This document shows positions 1-8,833 of a stretch of DNA of 64,000 nucleotides, one piece after another. Under the pieces are notes generated by a model. That model saw only the letters and a list, made by a program, of their open reading frames with translations, did not search any database and was not told the origin of the DNA. The stretch comes from Yonghaparkia sp. Root332. GTDB taxonomy: Bacteria > Actinomycetota > Actinomycetes > Actinomycetales > Microbacteriaceae. Where the stretch lies: contig NZ_LMCX01000002.1 in the NCBI RefSeq assembly GCF_001425665.1, positions 1 to 64,000 of the forward strand, in the 5' to 3' direction. The translations under genes were made by a program, and so were the position numbers. Within the stretch, counting starts at the first letter, position 1, and each line of letters starts with the position of its first letter.

Positions 1-12
1 TAAATCAATAGT

Positions 13-131
13 GTTTCGGCGGCCATAGCGAAGGGGAAACGCCCGGTTACATTCCGAACCCGGAAGCTAAGACCTTCTGCGCCGATGGTACTGCGAGGGC
101 GACCTCGTGGGAGAGTAGGACACCGCCGGAC
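13..131 (+). rRNA. rrf: 5S ribosomal RNA
   Basis: The segment has the actinobacterial 5S signature: a start GTTTCGGCGGCCATAGCG, the central CCGAACCCGGAAGCTAAG block, the GATGGTACTGC loop E/helix IV region and a 3' end GAGTAGGACACCGCCGGAC that pairs with the 5' end. About 119 nt is the normal length. The AT-rich dozen bases before it are probably the 23S-5S spacer, so this is the end of an rRNA operon whose 16S and 23S genes lie outside the window. The exact ends are uncertain by 1-3 nt. Confidence 0.96.
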
Positions 132-140
132 TTCTTTCGA

Positions 141-172
141 GAGAAGCCCCTCCATTCGTGGAGGGGCTTCTC
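141..172 (+). terminator. rRNA operon terminator
   Basis: A perfect 13-bp stem (GAGAAGCCCCTCC with GGAGGGGCTTCTC) around a 6-nt loop starts 10 nt after the 5S rRNA, and is followed by TCGTCGTTAA. It sits where an rRNA operon terminator is expected. Confidence 0.9.
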
Positions 173-246
173 GTCGTTAATGGGCCGGGGCGGCAGCGGC
201 CGTCGACGAGTGCACCCCCCTCGCCCGTGCCGGCTGTGCCGGCGCG

Positions 247-1110
247 TCAGCCCCGGTCGGGGAACCCGTGCGGGAGCGCCGCGAGCGTCGGCGCGAGCTG
301 CTCGAGCCGTGCGCGCTCCCGCTCGAGCGCCGTGGCCTCGCGCTCGCGCCGGAGGACGGCGACGGCGGCGAGGAAGAGCTCGGGATCGACGTCGGGCACG
401 GGGGAGACAGACAGGGCCGCATCGCGGGCGAGCGCGGCGGCGAGCCGCTGGCGGGTGGCGGGTGTGTGCCCGCCGGCCTGGGCGAGGAACTGGGCGATCC
501 GACGCGAGAGCGCGTCGGGCAGGCGGGCGACGTCGGCCGTCGACGCCCACTCGGCGAGCTCCGGGGGCACCCCGAAGGTCCGCTGCTGCGGTCGCGCCAG
601 TCGCTCGTACTGGCTGTAGGTGCCGGCGATCAGATCGCCCAGGCGCTTCGCGCGGGTGTTGAGCATCGCCACGATGACGGCGAGGCCGCCGGCGGTGAGG
701 ACGATCTCGAAGAGACCGACGAACGACCGGATGGCGGCGTGACGGAACGACACGGCGCCTCCGTCATCGCGCACGACCCGATCGCCGAGTGCCCAGCGGC
801 CGAGGGACTTCCCCTGGGAGGCCGTCTCCACCACGGCGGGGACGATGACGAGCCCGAGCACTGCGCTGGAGATCGCGACGGCGCCGTAGAGATTCTCGGG
901 GAGTCCGAGCGTCGGCGCCGTCTCGAGCAGAAGCCAGATGAGCAGCCCCGTGCCGATCCCGTAGACGAGGTAGTCGATCGCGGCCCCCGCCGCACGGAGG
1001 ATGACGCTCGTCGCACGGATCTGGAGGGCCACGGCCTCGCCCGTGAGCAGCTCCCGCTCGGCGTCGTAGTCCGTCCCGTTCGGGATCGGAGCCGCCGCGG
1101 AACCGGACAT
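247..1110 (-). CDS. RDD-family membrane protein
   Basis: 287 residues. After a hydrophilic N-terminus the RDD motif region (RAAGAAIDYLV, residues about 38-48) leads into the first of three or so hydrophobic segments (about 45-63, 74-97, 132-152). SLGRWALG and NTRAKRLGDLIAGT are typical of the family. The C-terminal 100 residues are soluble and helical. The start is placed at MSGSAAAP, because the 40 residues upstream in the same frame are arginine/serine-rich shadow sequence and overlap the divergent gene. That gene starts only 16 bp away, so both are probably leaderless. RDD and SpoIIM-type genes are a common divergent pair next to MoxR/DUF58 clusters in actinobacteria. The molecular function is unknown. 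Confidence 0.85.
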   Translation of the reverse strand: MSGSAAAPIPNGTDYDAERELLTGEAVALQIRATSVILRAAGAAIDYLVYGIGTGLLIWLLLETAPTLGLPENLYGAVAISSAVLGLVIVPAVVETASQGKSLGRWALGDRVVRDDGGAVSFRHAAIRSFVGLFEIVLTAGGLAVIVAMLNTRAKRLGDLIAGTYSQYERLARPQQRTFGVPPELAEWASTADVARLPDALSRRIAQFLAQAGGHTPATRQRLAAALARDAALSVSPVPDVDPELFLAAVAVLRREREATALERERARLEQLAPTLAALPHGFPDRG

Positions 1111-1126
1111 GTCATCATCTAAACAG

Positions 1127-2122
1127 ATGGACCTCGACGCGTACTCCGCCGCCCACGCCGACGAGTGGGATCGCCTCGACGCGCTCGCACGTCGCCGTCG
1201 CTTCGCCGGCCGCGACGCCGATGACCTCATCGACCACTACCAGGCCGCGGCGACGCACCTGTCCGCGATCTCGACGACCGCGGGCGAGGTTCCGCAGCGC
1301 GAGCGCCTCTCCGTGGCGCTGTCGCGGGCGCGCCTGCGGTTCACCGGCGCGCAGGCGGAGCCGCTCGCGCAGCTGGCGCGGTACGCGACGCGGGAGGTCC
1401 CGGCGGCGCTGCACCGCATCCGATATCTGACGCTCGTGATCGCCGTCGTCTTCGCGGTCGTCGCGACCCTCTACGCGCTGTGGATCGGGTCGACCCCCGA
1501 GGTTCTCGCGAGCCTCGGCGACTACGAGACGCTGCGGCGGTACGCCGAGCAGGACTTCGTCAACTACTACTCCGAGTCGTCTGAGGCCTCGTTCGCCGGG
1601 CAGGTCTGGGTCAACAACGCCTGGATCGCGGCGCAGTGCGTCGCCTTCGGCATCTCGGGCTTCTGGGTGCCGGTCGTGGTGCTGCAGAACGCCCAGGGCG
1701 TCGGCCAGAGCGCCGCGATCATGGCCGAGTTCGGGCGCCTCGACGTCTTCTTCCTCAACATCGCCCCGCACGGCCAGCTCGAGCTCTACTGCATCTTCGT
1801 CGCCGCGGCCGCGGGCCTCATGATCTTCTGGTCCTGGGTCGCCCCGGGCTCGCGCACGCGGCTGCAGGCCCTCGCCGAGGATGGCCGCGCCCTGTTCGCC
1901 GTGATCGGCGGACTCGTCGTCGGGCTCCTCGTGAGCGGCATCGTCGAGGGCTTCGTCACGCGGCAGGAGTGGCCCGACGTGATCCGCATCGGGATCGGCA
2001 GCCTCGCGCTCGCCTGGTTCCTGTGGCTGCAGTGGATCGTCGGCCGCGCCGCGGCGCGCGACGGCGAGACGGGCGACCTGGACCCGATCAGCCGGGGGGC
2101 TCGCGTCGTCGTCGCCGACTGA
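1127..2122 (+). CDS. Stage II sporulation protein M-like (SpoIIM/DUF95) membrane protein
   Basis: 331 residues. The N-terminal half is soluble and helical (residues 1-100). A hydrophobic segment follows (about 103-125), then an extracytoplasmic loop with QDFVNYY, and four more segments (about 165-185, 225-245, 265-285, 295-312). GISGFWVPVVVLQNAQGVGQSAAIM and IAPHGQLELYCIFVAAAAG are hallmark SpoIIM/DUF95 blocks. The start at MDLDAY is chosen over an ATG 18 bp upstream, because the upstream one would overlap the divergent RDD start. In non-sporulating actinobacteria this family has no established role. It normally travels with RDD, MoxR and DUF58 genes, whose counterparts lie 6.7 kb downstream here. 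Confidence 0.87.
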   Translation: MDLDAYSAAHADEWDRLDALARRRRFAGRDADDLIDHYQAAATHLSAISTTAGEVPQRERLSVALSRARLRFTGAQAEPLAQLARYATREVPAALHRIRYLTLVIAVVFAVVATLYALWIGSTPEVLASLGDYETLRRYAEQDFVNYYSESSEASFAGQVWVNNAWIAAQCVAFGISGFWVPVVVLQNAQGVGQSAAIMAEFGRLDVFFLNIAPHGQLELYCIFVAAAAGLMIFWSWVAPGSRTRLQALAEDGRALFAVIGGLVVGLLVSGIVEGFVTRQEWPDVIRIGIGSLALAWFLWLQWIVGRAAARDGETGDLDPISRGARVVVAD

Positions 2123-2148
2123 GCGGGCATCCTGAATCGATCGTATTT

Positions 2149-2176
2149 TTGACCTGTTCATGAAAACGAGTACGGT
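2149..2176 (+). promoter_or_regulatory. Promoter of the Fur-type gene with embedded palindrome
   Basis: TTGACC (2149-2154) and TACGGT (2171-2176) are separated by 16 bp and lie 6 bp before the GTG start, so the mRNA is probably leaderless. The spacer contains the perfect palindrome TTCATGAA (2157-2164) in an unusually AT-rich patch, a plausible site for autorepression by the Fur-family protein, as known for furA-katG in mycobacteria. Confidence 0.7.
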
Positions 2177-2182
2177 CGAGAA

Positions 2183-2596
2183 GTGCCCGTGACCGATGAG
2201 ACGCTGCTCCGCGAGGCCGGCCTGCGGGTGACCGCCGGTCGACTGGCGGTGCTGCGCGCTCTCGAGCGGATGCCGCACAGCGAGGCCGATCGCATCCACG
2301 CCGCCCTCGCGGCGGACGGCGCGAGGCTCACGCTGCAAGCGGTGCACAACGTGCTCGGCGACCTCACGGCAGCCGGCGTCCTGCGGCGCATCGAACCCGC
2401 GCGGAGCCCCGCGCGCTACGAGCGCCGCATCGGCGACAACCACCACCACGTCGTCTGCACGCAGTGCGGCGCCGTGGGCGACGTCGACTGCGTGGTCGGC
2501 GACGCGCCCTGCCTCGTGCCCTCGAGCACGGGCGGGTTCACGGTGACGACCGCCGAGGTGACGTTCTGGGGCCTGTGCCCCGCCTGCGCAGCCTGA
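2183..2596 (+). CDS. Fur-family (FurA/CatR-type) transcriptional regulator
   Basis: 137 residues, the normal family size. The N-terminal winged helix covers residues 8-75. It is followed by the metal-binding hinge [10 protein letters not shown] (His87-His89, Cys92, Cys95) and a second CxxC (Cys132, Cys135) for the structural zinc. GTG start, with its promoter 6 bp upstream and no Shine-Dalgarno. The catalase gene starts 86 bp downstream on the same strand. This arrangement is typical of peroxide-sensing FurA/CatR regulators that repress a neighbouring catalase until oxidised. Whether it senses peroxide (PerR-like) or iron cannot be decided from the sequence, but the neighbour favours peroxide. 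Confidence 0.9.
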   Translation: MPVTDETLLREAGLRVTAGRLAVLRALERMPHSEADRIHAALAADGARLTLQAVHNVLGDLTAAGVLRRIEPARSPARYERRIGDNHHHVVCTQCGAVGDVDCVVGDAPCLVPSSTGGFTVTTAEVTFWGLCPACAA

Positions 2597-2682
2597 ATCC
2601 AGCGCGGATGCCCGTGGCGAGCGGGCGCTCGTGCGTGCGCCGAGCACGATTCGTTCCCCCATCCCAGAAGGAGCTCCTCCGC

Positions 2683-4176
2683 GTGACCAGCCACACCACG
2701 ACCACCTCCGGCGCGCCCGTCGCGAGCGACCAGCACTCGCAGACCGTCGGCGCCGACGGCGTCATCCCCCTCACCGACCACTACCTGGTCGAGAAGCTCG
2801 CCCAGTTCAACCGCGAGCGCGTGCCGGAGCGCGTCGTCCACGCCAAGGGAGGCGGCGCCTTCGGCGTCTTCGAGACGACCCACGACGTGTCGGCGTACAC
2901 GCGCGCGGCGCTGTTCCAGCCCGGGGTCACGACCGAGACCCTCGCGCGCTTCTCGTCCGTCGCCGGCGAGCAGGGCAGCCCCGACACGTGGCGCGACCCG
3001 CGCGGCTTCGCGCTGAAGTTCTACACCTCCGAGGGCAACTACGACCTCGTGGGCAACAACACCCCCGTCTTCTTCATCAAGGACGGCATCACGTTCCCCG
3101 ACTTCATCCGCTCGCAGAAGCGTCTGCCGGGATCGGGGCTGCGCGACCACAACATGCAGTGGGACTTCTGGACCCTGCAGCCCGAGTCGTCGCACCAGGT
3201 GACGTGGCTCATGGGCGATCGGGGCATCCCGACCTCATGGCGCCACATGGATGGCTTCGGCTCGCACACCTACCAGTGGATCAACGCCGCGGGCGTGCGC
3301 TTCTGGGTGAAGTACCACTTCCGCACCGAGCAGGGGCACGAGACGCTCACGCAGGAGCAGGCCGACCGCATCGCCGGCGAGGACGCGGACCTGCACCGCC
3401 GCGACCTGTTCGAGGCGATCGAGCGCGGCGAGCACCCCTCGTGGCAGCTGTCGGTGCAGGTCATGCCGTACGAGGAGGCGAAGACCTACCGCTTCAACCC
3501 CTTCGATCTCACGAAGGTGTGGCCGAAGGCCGACTACCCGCTGATCCCGGTCGGGCGTCTGACGCTCACGCGGAACCCGGAGAACTTCTTCGCACAGATC
3601 GAGCAGGCGACCTTCGCGCCGTCGAACTTCGTGCCGGGCATCGCCGCGAGCCCCGACCGCATGCTGCAGGCGCGCATCTTCAGCTACGCCGACGCGCACC
3701 GCTACCGCGTGGGCACCAACCACGCGCAGCTGCCGGTCAACGCGCCGAAGAACGAGGCGCACGCGTACTCGAAGGAGGGGGCGATGACGTACTCCTTCCC
3801 GCCCGCGACCCAGCCGGTCTACGCGCCGAACTCGTTCGGCGGCCCGCACGCCGACGCCGAGGCCCACGGCCCCGACCGCGGCTGGGAGATGGATGGCGAG
3901 CTCCTGCGCACCTCGGCGACCGTGCACGCGGACGACGACGACTACGGCCAGGCGCGCGACCTCATCACGCGCGTCATGGACGATGCCCAGCGCGATCGTC
4001 TCGTCTCGACGATCATCGGGCACGTCTCAGGGGTCACGATCCCCGAGCTGCGTGAGCGCGTCATCCAGTACTGGACGGCGATCGAGCCGGGCATCGGTGC
4101 GCGCGTCGCGGCGGGCCTGCCCGAGATCGCCGCCCCGCGCGAGACCCTCGTGCCGGCGCCGACCGCCGCGAAGTAG
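2683..4176 (+). CDS. katA: Haem catalase (clade 3 type, small subunit)
   Basis: 497 residues, the small-subunit monofunctional catalase size. It dismutates hydrogen peroxide in the cytoplasm. Distal His53 lies in [12 protein letters not shown], the active-site Asn in [15 protein letters not shown], and the proximal haem ligand Tyr335 in [24 protein letters not shown] and QHSQTVG are also conserved. The GTG start at 2683 is set by AAGGAG 9 nt upstream (2668-2673). The same frame is open further upstream but is low-complexity shadow sequence. The gene follows the Fur-type regulator and is probably controlled by it. Confidence 0.97.
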   Translation: MTSHTTTTSGAPVASDQHSQTVGADGVIPLTDHYLVEKLAQFNRERVPERVVHAKGGGAFGVFETTHDVSAYTRAALFQPGVTTETLARFSSVAGEQGSPDTWRDPRGFALKFYTSEGNYDLVGNNTPVFFIKDGITFPDFIRSQKRLPGSGLRDHNMQWDFWTLQPESSHQVTWLMGDRGIPTSWRHMDGFGSHTYQWINAAGVRFWVKYHFRTEQGHETLTQEQADRIAGEDADLHRRDLFEAIERGEHPSWQLSVQVMPYEEAKTYRFNPFDLTKVWPKADYPLIPVGRLTLTRNPENFFAQIEQATFAPSNFVPGIAASPDRMLQARIFSYADAHRYRVGTNHAQLPVNAPKNEAHAYSKEGAMTYSFPPATQPVYAPNSFGGPHADAEAHGPDRGWEMDGELLRTSATVHADDDDYGQARDLITRVMDDAQRDRLVSTIIGHVSGVTIPELRERVIQYWTAIEPGIGARVAAGLPEIAAPRETLVPAPTAAK

Positions 4177-4192
4177 GGCGCATCCGCCGCGG

Positions 4193-4226
4193 ACGGGCCG
4201 TCCCTCCTCCCGGAGGGGCGGCCCGT
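4193..4226 (+). terminator. Terminator after catalase
   Basis: A 15-bp stem (ACGGGCCGTCCCTCC with GGAGGGGCGGCCCGT, one G-T wobble) with a 4-nt loop begins 17 bp after the catalase stop codon. There is no T-tract, as is usual for high-GC actinobacterial hairpins. Confidence 0.8.
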
Positions 4227-4269
4227 TCCGCATGGACGCGACACGCCGTTCACGAGGACATCTCGACAC

Positions 4270-4299
4270 GCATGTCGGGAATGCATATGCTCGGCATGC
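4270..4299 (+). promoter_or_regulatory. Imperfect 30-bp palindrome, candidate PadR operator
   Basis: GCATG at 4270 and CATGC at 4299 bound an inverted repeat that matches in 10 of 15 positions per arm, centred on ATGCATAT-like sequence. It lies 44 bp before the padR start. PadR proteins commonly bind ATGT/ACAT-type palindromes and repress themselves, so this is the likely autoregulatory site for padR and the ABC exporter. Confidence 0.5.
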
Positions 4300-4342
4300 A
4301 GTCATCGATCGGATGCCCCGGTCGGCTGTCGAAGGAGTCTCC

Positions 4343-4966
4343 ATGTCGGTGCGTCACGGCCTGCTCGCTCTGCTCTCGCAGGGGCCGAGCTACGGCTACC
4401 AGCTCAAGGTCGAGTTCGAGCGGCGCACGGGCGACTCGTGGCCCGTGAACGTCGGCCAGGTCTACAACACGCTCGACCGCCTCGAGCGCGACGGCCTCAT
4501 CGAGCGCGGCGAGACCGACGGAGACGGCCACGTCTTCTACGCGATCACCGACGCCGGGGCGGCGGAGGCGCGATCCTGGCTCGAGGGGCCCGTGGTGCGC
4601 GGCGCGGCCGCGCGCGACGAGCTCGCGGTCAAGCTCGCTCTCGCCGTGACCCTGCCGGACGTCGACCCCGAGGCGATCATCCACGCTCAGAGGGTCGCGA
4701 CGATCCGATCGCTGCAGGAGCTCACGCGATCGAAGGCGGCCGGCGGCGACCCCGATTCACCGGAGGAGTTCGCCTGGCAGCTCGTCGTCGACGCGCTCAT
4801 CTTCCAGGCGGAGGCCGAGGTGCGGTGGCTCGAGCACTCGGAGGCGCGGATCCGGCGGCTGCGGGCGCGAACCGGGTCGGAAGGCGCGGCGCGCGGCGCC
4901 ACGGCGTCAGCACCGCGCACAGCGCCCGCCGAGCTTCCCGCCACGACGACGGCGAGCGCACGATGA
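4343..4966 (+). CDS. PadR-family transcriptional regulator
   Basis: 207 residues. An N-terminal winged helix (about residues 1-85) contains LLALLSQGPSYGYQLKVEFERRTG, VYNTLDRLERDGLIERG and the wing GHVFYAITDAG. The C-terminal half is helical (about 95-180), the dimerisation arm of the long PadR subclass, and ends in an Ala/Thr-rich tail. The ATG at 4343 has GAAGGAG 5 nt upstream. The stop overlaps the ABC ATPase start (ATGA), so the regulator is translationally coupled to the exporter it probably represses. The inducing ligand is unknown; such loci often answer to membrane-active drugs. Confidence 0.92.
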   Translation: MSVRHGLLALLSQGPSYGYQLKVEFERRTGDSWPVNVGQVYNTLDRLERDGLIERGETDGDGHVFYAITDAGAAEARSWLEGPVVRGAAARDELAVKLALAVTLPDVDPEAIIHAQRVATIRSLQELTRSKAAGGDPDSPEEFAWQLVVDALIFQAEAEVRWLEHSEARIRRLRARTGSEGAARGATASAPRTAPAELPATTTASAR

Positions 4967-5700
4967 GCCGCGAGCGGATCGGCGCGAGCGAGCTGCTGCG
5001 TCTCGACGCCGTCGCGATGCACTACGGCGCCGGCGAGAACTCGGTCACGGCCCTCGCGGGCGTCGACCTGTCGGTCAAGCGCGGCGAGCTCGTCGCGATC
5101 ATGGGGGCCTCCGGGTCGGGGAAGTCGACGCTGCTGACGATCGCCGGCGGGCTCGTGACGCCCACGAGCGGCGAGGTCGTCGTCGACGGGCAGTACCTGC
5201 GCGACGCGAAGCCCGCGCAGCTCGCGGCGATCCGCCGCCGCACGCTCGGCTTCGTCTTCCAGGACTTCAATCTCGTCCCCGCGCTCACCGCGGTCGAGAA
5301 CGTGAGCCTCCCGCTCGAGCTCGACGGCTGGAAGCGCTCGAAGGCCCGTCGCGCCGCCCTCGACGCGCTGCATCTCGTCGAGCTCGACGACCGCGCCGAC
5401 CACTTCCCCGATGACCTCTCCGGGGGTCAGCAGCAGCGCGTCGCGATCGCGCGCGCCGTCGTCGGCGGCCGCGCCCTCATCCTCGCCGACGAGCCGACCG
5501 GAGCCCTCGACTCGCAGACCGGCGAGCTCGTGCTCCGGATGCTGCGCTCGCGCATCGACGAAGGTGCGGGCGGCATCCTGGTCACCCATGACGCGCGGCA
5601 CGCCGCCTGGGCTGACCGCATCGTGTTCCTCCGCGACGGTCGCGTGGTCGACGAGAGCCGCCGCGACGACCCGAGCGCGCTCCTGGCGGCGGGCGCATGA
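4963..5700 (+). CDS. ABC transporter ATP-binding protein (MacB/LolD type)
   Basis: 245 residues. The cytoplasmic ATPase subunit has Walker A GASGSGKST (48-56), Q-loop FVFQDFNLVPALTAVENV, signature LSGGQ (152-156), Walker B ALILADEPTGALDS and the H-loop LVTHDARHAAWADRI. This motif set is characteristic of the 3.A.1.122-like MacB/LolD/BceA group, which pairs with FtsX-fold permeases. Such a permease gene follows with an ATGA overlap. The likely role is mechanotransmission or export of a lipid, peptide or drug across the membrane. The substrate is not predictable. Confidence 0.93.
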   Translation: MSRERIGASELLRLDAVAMHYGAGENSVTALAGVDLSVKRGELVAIMGASGSGKSTLLTIAGGLVTPTSGEVVVDGQYLRDAKPAQLAAIRRRTLGFVFQDFNLVPALTAVENVSLPLELDGWKRSKARRAALDALHLVELDDRADHFPDDLSGGQQQRVAIARAVVGGRALILADEPTGALDSQTGELVLRMLRSRIDEGAGGILVTHDARHAAWADRIVFLRDGRVVDESRRDDPSALLAAGA

Positions 5701-8576
5701 GCGGGCAGGCCTCGAGCGCGACGCGTCCCGGGCGGCCGCCGCGACGCCTGGCCCTGGTGCTCGCCGCCCGCAACGCGCGTCGGGCGCTCGGCCGGAGCAT
5801 CCTCATCGTTCTCATGATGGCCGTGCCGGTCGCGGGCATGGCGGCCACGGCGGTCGTCGTGGCCAGCTCGAACGCGACCGCGCAGGAGCTCGTCGACCTG
5901 CGGCTCGGTGAGGCGGCGTCCGTCGCGCAGGTCGTCGGGCCGCCCGGCTCGGTCGAGACGCAGGCGGCCGAGGGACCTCTGTTCGGCGGCTGGCAGTCGT
6001 CCGCCACGCCGATCGACCAGGGCGGGGAGCTCGTCGACCCCCGGCGCCTGCTCGACGGCCGGATCGTCGAGGCCGTGAGCACCGTCGCGACCATCGACAC
6101 CGACGGCCGACTTCGCCAGGTGCAGGCGACAGCGGGCGATGTGTTCGTCGACGAGCTCGCGGCGATCTACGTGCTGCGCGAGGGCTCCGCTCCATCGAGC
6201 TCGCGAGAGCTCGTCGTCTCGCCGGCGCTCGCCGACGATCTCGCGCTCGCCGTCGGCTCGATCGTCACCATGCAGCCCGACGGCGTCGATCGCACGGTGG
6301 TCGGCATCGGCCTCCTCGCGCACGACTCCAGCGACACCCTGCGCGTCTTCGGCACGATCGAGGGGCTCGGAGCCGGGGATGCCAGTGCGCAGGCCTTCGC
6401 CGCCACGTACTTCGCGCTCGACCACGAGCTCAGCTGGCGGGAGGTGCAGTCGCTCAACGAGCAGGGTGTCATCGCGACCTCGCGATCGATCGTGCTGGGC
6501 GCCGAGGAGACGCCCGGTGCGCTGCCGGTCGATCCGATCGCCTCGCTGTTCGGATTCCAGGGCCAGTTGCTCGCTCTCGCAGCGATGATCGCCGCGTTCC
6601 TGCTCCTGCAGGTCGTGCTGCTCGCGGGGGCCGCCTTCATGGTCGGGGCGCGCCAGCAGCAGCGCTCGCTCGCCGTGCTCGGCAGCGTGGGCGGCGATCA
6701 TCGCACCGTTCGCGCCGTCGTCTCGGCCGGCGGCCTCGTGCTCGGTCTCGTCGGCTCGCTCCTCGGACTCGCGCTCGGCATCGCGGGCGGCGCGATCTTC
6801 CTCGAGGTCACGCGCAACGGGTCCTCGCTGCAGTACCCGGGGTTCCACCTCGACCCGGTCGTGCTCGGCCTGACGGTGCTCGTCGCGACCGGTGCGGGCT
6901 GGCTCGCCGCCGCGATCCCGGCCCGCATCGCGACGCGGCTCGACATCGTCACCGCTCTCCGCGGTGCGCGACGCCCCGCCCGGCCGGGCCCGCGCGTCCG
7001 CCGGTCGGCCATCGGGCTGATCGCTCTCGGTGCCGGGGTGCTCGCGGCCGGCGGTGTCGCGCTCGTCGTGCTGCGCACGCTCGAGGAGTACCCGCCCGTC
7101 GCCGACGTGGTCGCGATCGGTGCGATCGCCGTCGGCGCGATCGTGCTCCAGGTCGGCGTCCTGCTCGCCCTGCCGGCCGCCCTCCGGGCCCTCGCCCGGG
7201 CGACCGCGGCGGCACGCACGCCGCTGCGGCTCGCCGCGCGCGACTCCGCGCGCAACGCGGCGCGCACGGTCCCCGTCGCCGCAGCCGTCATGACGACGGT
7301 GTTCCTCTCCAGCTTCCTGATGAGCGTGTTCGGTGCGGCGCAGCTCGAGAGCGAGCAGTGGTACACGCCGCAGGCGCCGCTCGGCTCCGTGATGATGTCC
7401 GCGCGCGACAACGACCCGCTGACCGACGAGATCGCGCCCATCGACGACCTCGATGCGCTCGTCGCGGGTGTCGCCGAGATCGCCGACGCGCCGGCGACGC
7501 TCCTGGACGGCGTGTACGTGCGCGACTACTGGTTCGATCCGCGGACGGGGGAGAACCTCGACCCGCCGCAAGGGGCGACCGTGCTGACGGTCGCTCTCGA
7601 CGAGGAGGTCGTCTGCCCCGACTACTTCGGCCCGCCTGTCGGGACCAGCGCGTCGGAGATCACCGCGTTCTACGAGGCGGTCGAGGATGATCCGCGGTGC
7701 GCGCCGGGCATCGATGGCGGGCTGATGTGGTCGAATCCTCTGCTCAGCGACAGCATCCGCGTCGGCGACGTCACCGAGCTGGAGGCGGCGACGGGTATGC
7801 GGCTCGACGCCGCCTCGCGCGAGGCGCTCGACGCGGGCGGTGTCGTTGCGCTCCACCCCGCGTACGCCATCGACGGAGAGGCCACGCTGCGCTGGATCGA
7901 CGCCGTGCGATTCACGACCGCCGGTCTTCACCCCCAGCGCATCGAGGCGGTGCGCTCCGCCGAGCTGCCTGCGGTGCTCCAGGAACCGCCGACCCCTGTC
8001 CGCGGCGCACTGCTCATGTCCGCGGAGACGGCGCGCGAGCTCGAGCTCGAGGTCACGCCCCTCGCGGCGATCGCCTATCCGGAGCAGATGCCCGGAGGTG
8101 CCGAGGAGAACGCGCTGCTCGAGCTCTCGCGCGAACTGACGGGAGACCCGTGGAGCCTGCAGAGCGTCGCCGAGTCGGGCCCCGACGACATCGTCGGTCC
8201 TGCCGCGTGGTCGCTCGTCGCCCTGAGCGGCGCGATCGCGCTCACGGCCTCCGCGATCGCCATCGGACTCGCCCGCATCGACGGGCGTCGCGACGAGGCG
8301 ATCCTCGGCGCGATAGGCGCGACCCGGCGGCTGCGGCGAGCGGTGAGCTTCTGGCAGGCCGTGCTGCTCGCGGGAATCGGAGCGCTCGTCGGAGCCGCAC
8401 TCGGCATCCTCACCGCGGGCGCACTCGCCCTGCCGGGCGGGCCGATGCTCTTCTCGCCCCCGCCGCTGCAGCTCGCGATCGCCGCCCTCGGCGTCCCGCT
8501 CGTCATCGCCGTCGGCGCCTGGCTCCTCGCGGGCCGTGCGACGGCGCTCCCGACCGATCGCTCGGCGATCGCCTGA
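5697..8576 (+). CDS. ABC transporter permease with FtsX-like domains
   Basis: 959 residues. A first transmembrane helix (about 33-57) is followed by a large extracytoplasmic region to about 280. A helix bundle (about 290-430, with VGARQQQRSLAVLGSVGG) and helices around 440-500 come next, then a second extracytoplasmic domain (about 535-830). The C-terminus is a three-helix FtsX block (about 835-955, with GRRDEAILGAIGATRRLRRAV). The duplicated FtsX arrangement suits a BceB/MacB-like exporter working as one long chain. ATG overlaps the ATPase stop. About 70 bp after the stop lies a strong nested palindrome that probably ends transcription. Confidence 0.9.
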   Translation: MSGQASSATRPGRPPRRLALVLAARNARRALGRSILIVLMMAVPVAGMAATAVVVASSNATAQELVDLRLGEAASVAQVVGPPGSVETQAAEGPLFGGWQSSATPIDQGGELVDPRRLLDGRIVEAVSTVATIDTDGRLRQVQATAGDVFVDELAAIYVLREGSAPSSSRELVVSPALADDLALAVGSIVTMQPDGVDRTVVGIGLLAHDSSDTLRVFGTIEGLGAGDASAQAFAATYFALDHELSWREVQSLNEQGVIATSRSIVLGAEETPGALPVDPIASLFGFQGQLLALAAMIAAFLLLQVVLLAGAAFMVGARQQQRSLAVLGSVGGDHRTVRAVVSAGGLVLGLVGSLLGLALGIAGGAIFLEVTRNGSSLQYPGFHLDPVVLGLTVLVATGAGWLAAAIPARIATRLDIVTALRGARRPARPGPRVRRSAIGLIALGAGVLAAGGVALVVLRTLEEYPPVADVVAIGAIAVGAIVLQVGVLLALPAALRALARATAAARTPLRLAARDSARNAARTVPVAAAVMTTVFLSSFLMSVFGAAQLESEQWYTPQAPLGSVMMSARDNDPLTDEIAPIDDLDALVAGVAEIADAPATLLDGVYVRDYWFDPRTGENLDPPQGATVLTVALDEEVVCPDYFGPPVGTSASEITAFYEAVEDDPRCAPGIDGGLMWSNPLLSDSIRVGDVTELEAATGMRLDAASREALDAGGVVALHPAYAIDGEATLRWIDAVRFTTAGLHPQRIEAVRSAELPAVLQEPPTPVRGALLMSAETARELELEVTPLAAIAYPEQMPGGAEENALLELSRELTGDPWSLQSVAESGPDDIVGPAAWSLVALSGAIALTASAIAIGLARIDGRRDEAILGAIGATRRLRRAVSFWQAVLLAGIGALVGAALGILTAGALALPGGPMLFSPPPLQLAIAALGVPLVIAVGAWLLAGRATALPTDRSAIA

Positions 8577-8647
8577 CCGTCGGGCGGCCGACCTTTCTTC
8601 GACGACCGGCGCGGCCGTCCGGCCCCTCCGCACCCCGCCGCTCGAGA

Positions 8648-8728
8648 CCAAATGAAGGGAGCGCGTCTCGCTCGCTCGGCGTGTCGGCGCCGACACGCCG
8701 TTAGGGGCGACGCGCTCCCTTCATTTGG
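8648..8728. repeat. Nested perfect palindromic element
   Basis: Two perfect 20-bp arms (8648-8667, starting CCAAATGAAGGGAGCG, and 8709-8728) flank an inner perfect 24-bp palindrome (8677-8700, centred on GGCGCC). The whole 81-bp unit can fold into a cruciform or a two-tier hairpin RNA. It sits between the ABC permease (plus strand, ending 8576) and DUF58 (minus strand, ending 8834), so it can act as a bidirectional terminator. Its perfection goes beyond what termination needs and suggests a dispersed repeat family. Confidence 0.85.
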
Positions 8729-8765
8729 GCGAGGGCGGCGGGCGAGGGCGGGCGAGGGCGGAGGG
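8727..8765 (+). repeat. G-rich tandem tract, G-quadruplex candidate
   Basis: Directly after the palindrome the unit GGGCGAGGGC occurs three times with short spacers, giving at least seven GGG runs separated by 1-4 nt. The rest of the gap to 8833 is low-complexity GGC/GCG sequence without coding signal. The run pattern fits an intramolecular G-quadruplex on the plus strand. Confidence 0.6.
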
Positions 8766-8833
8766 CAACGGGCGACGGCGGCGGCCGGGCGCGGGCGCGG
8801 GCGCGGGCCCGGGCGGCGGGCGGCCGCGCGCGG

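Noticed and set aside
5427-8696. Open frame of more than 1000 codons on the minus strand opposite the ABC permease
   Set aside because: It is rich in Arg, Asp, Glu and Gly without domains, and lies antisense to a well-conserved ATPase and permease. In high-GC DNA the antisense frame stays open by codon bias.
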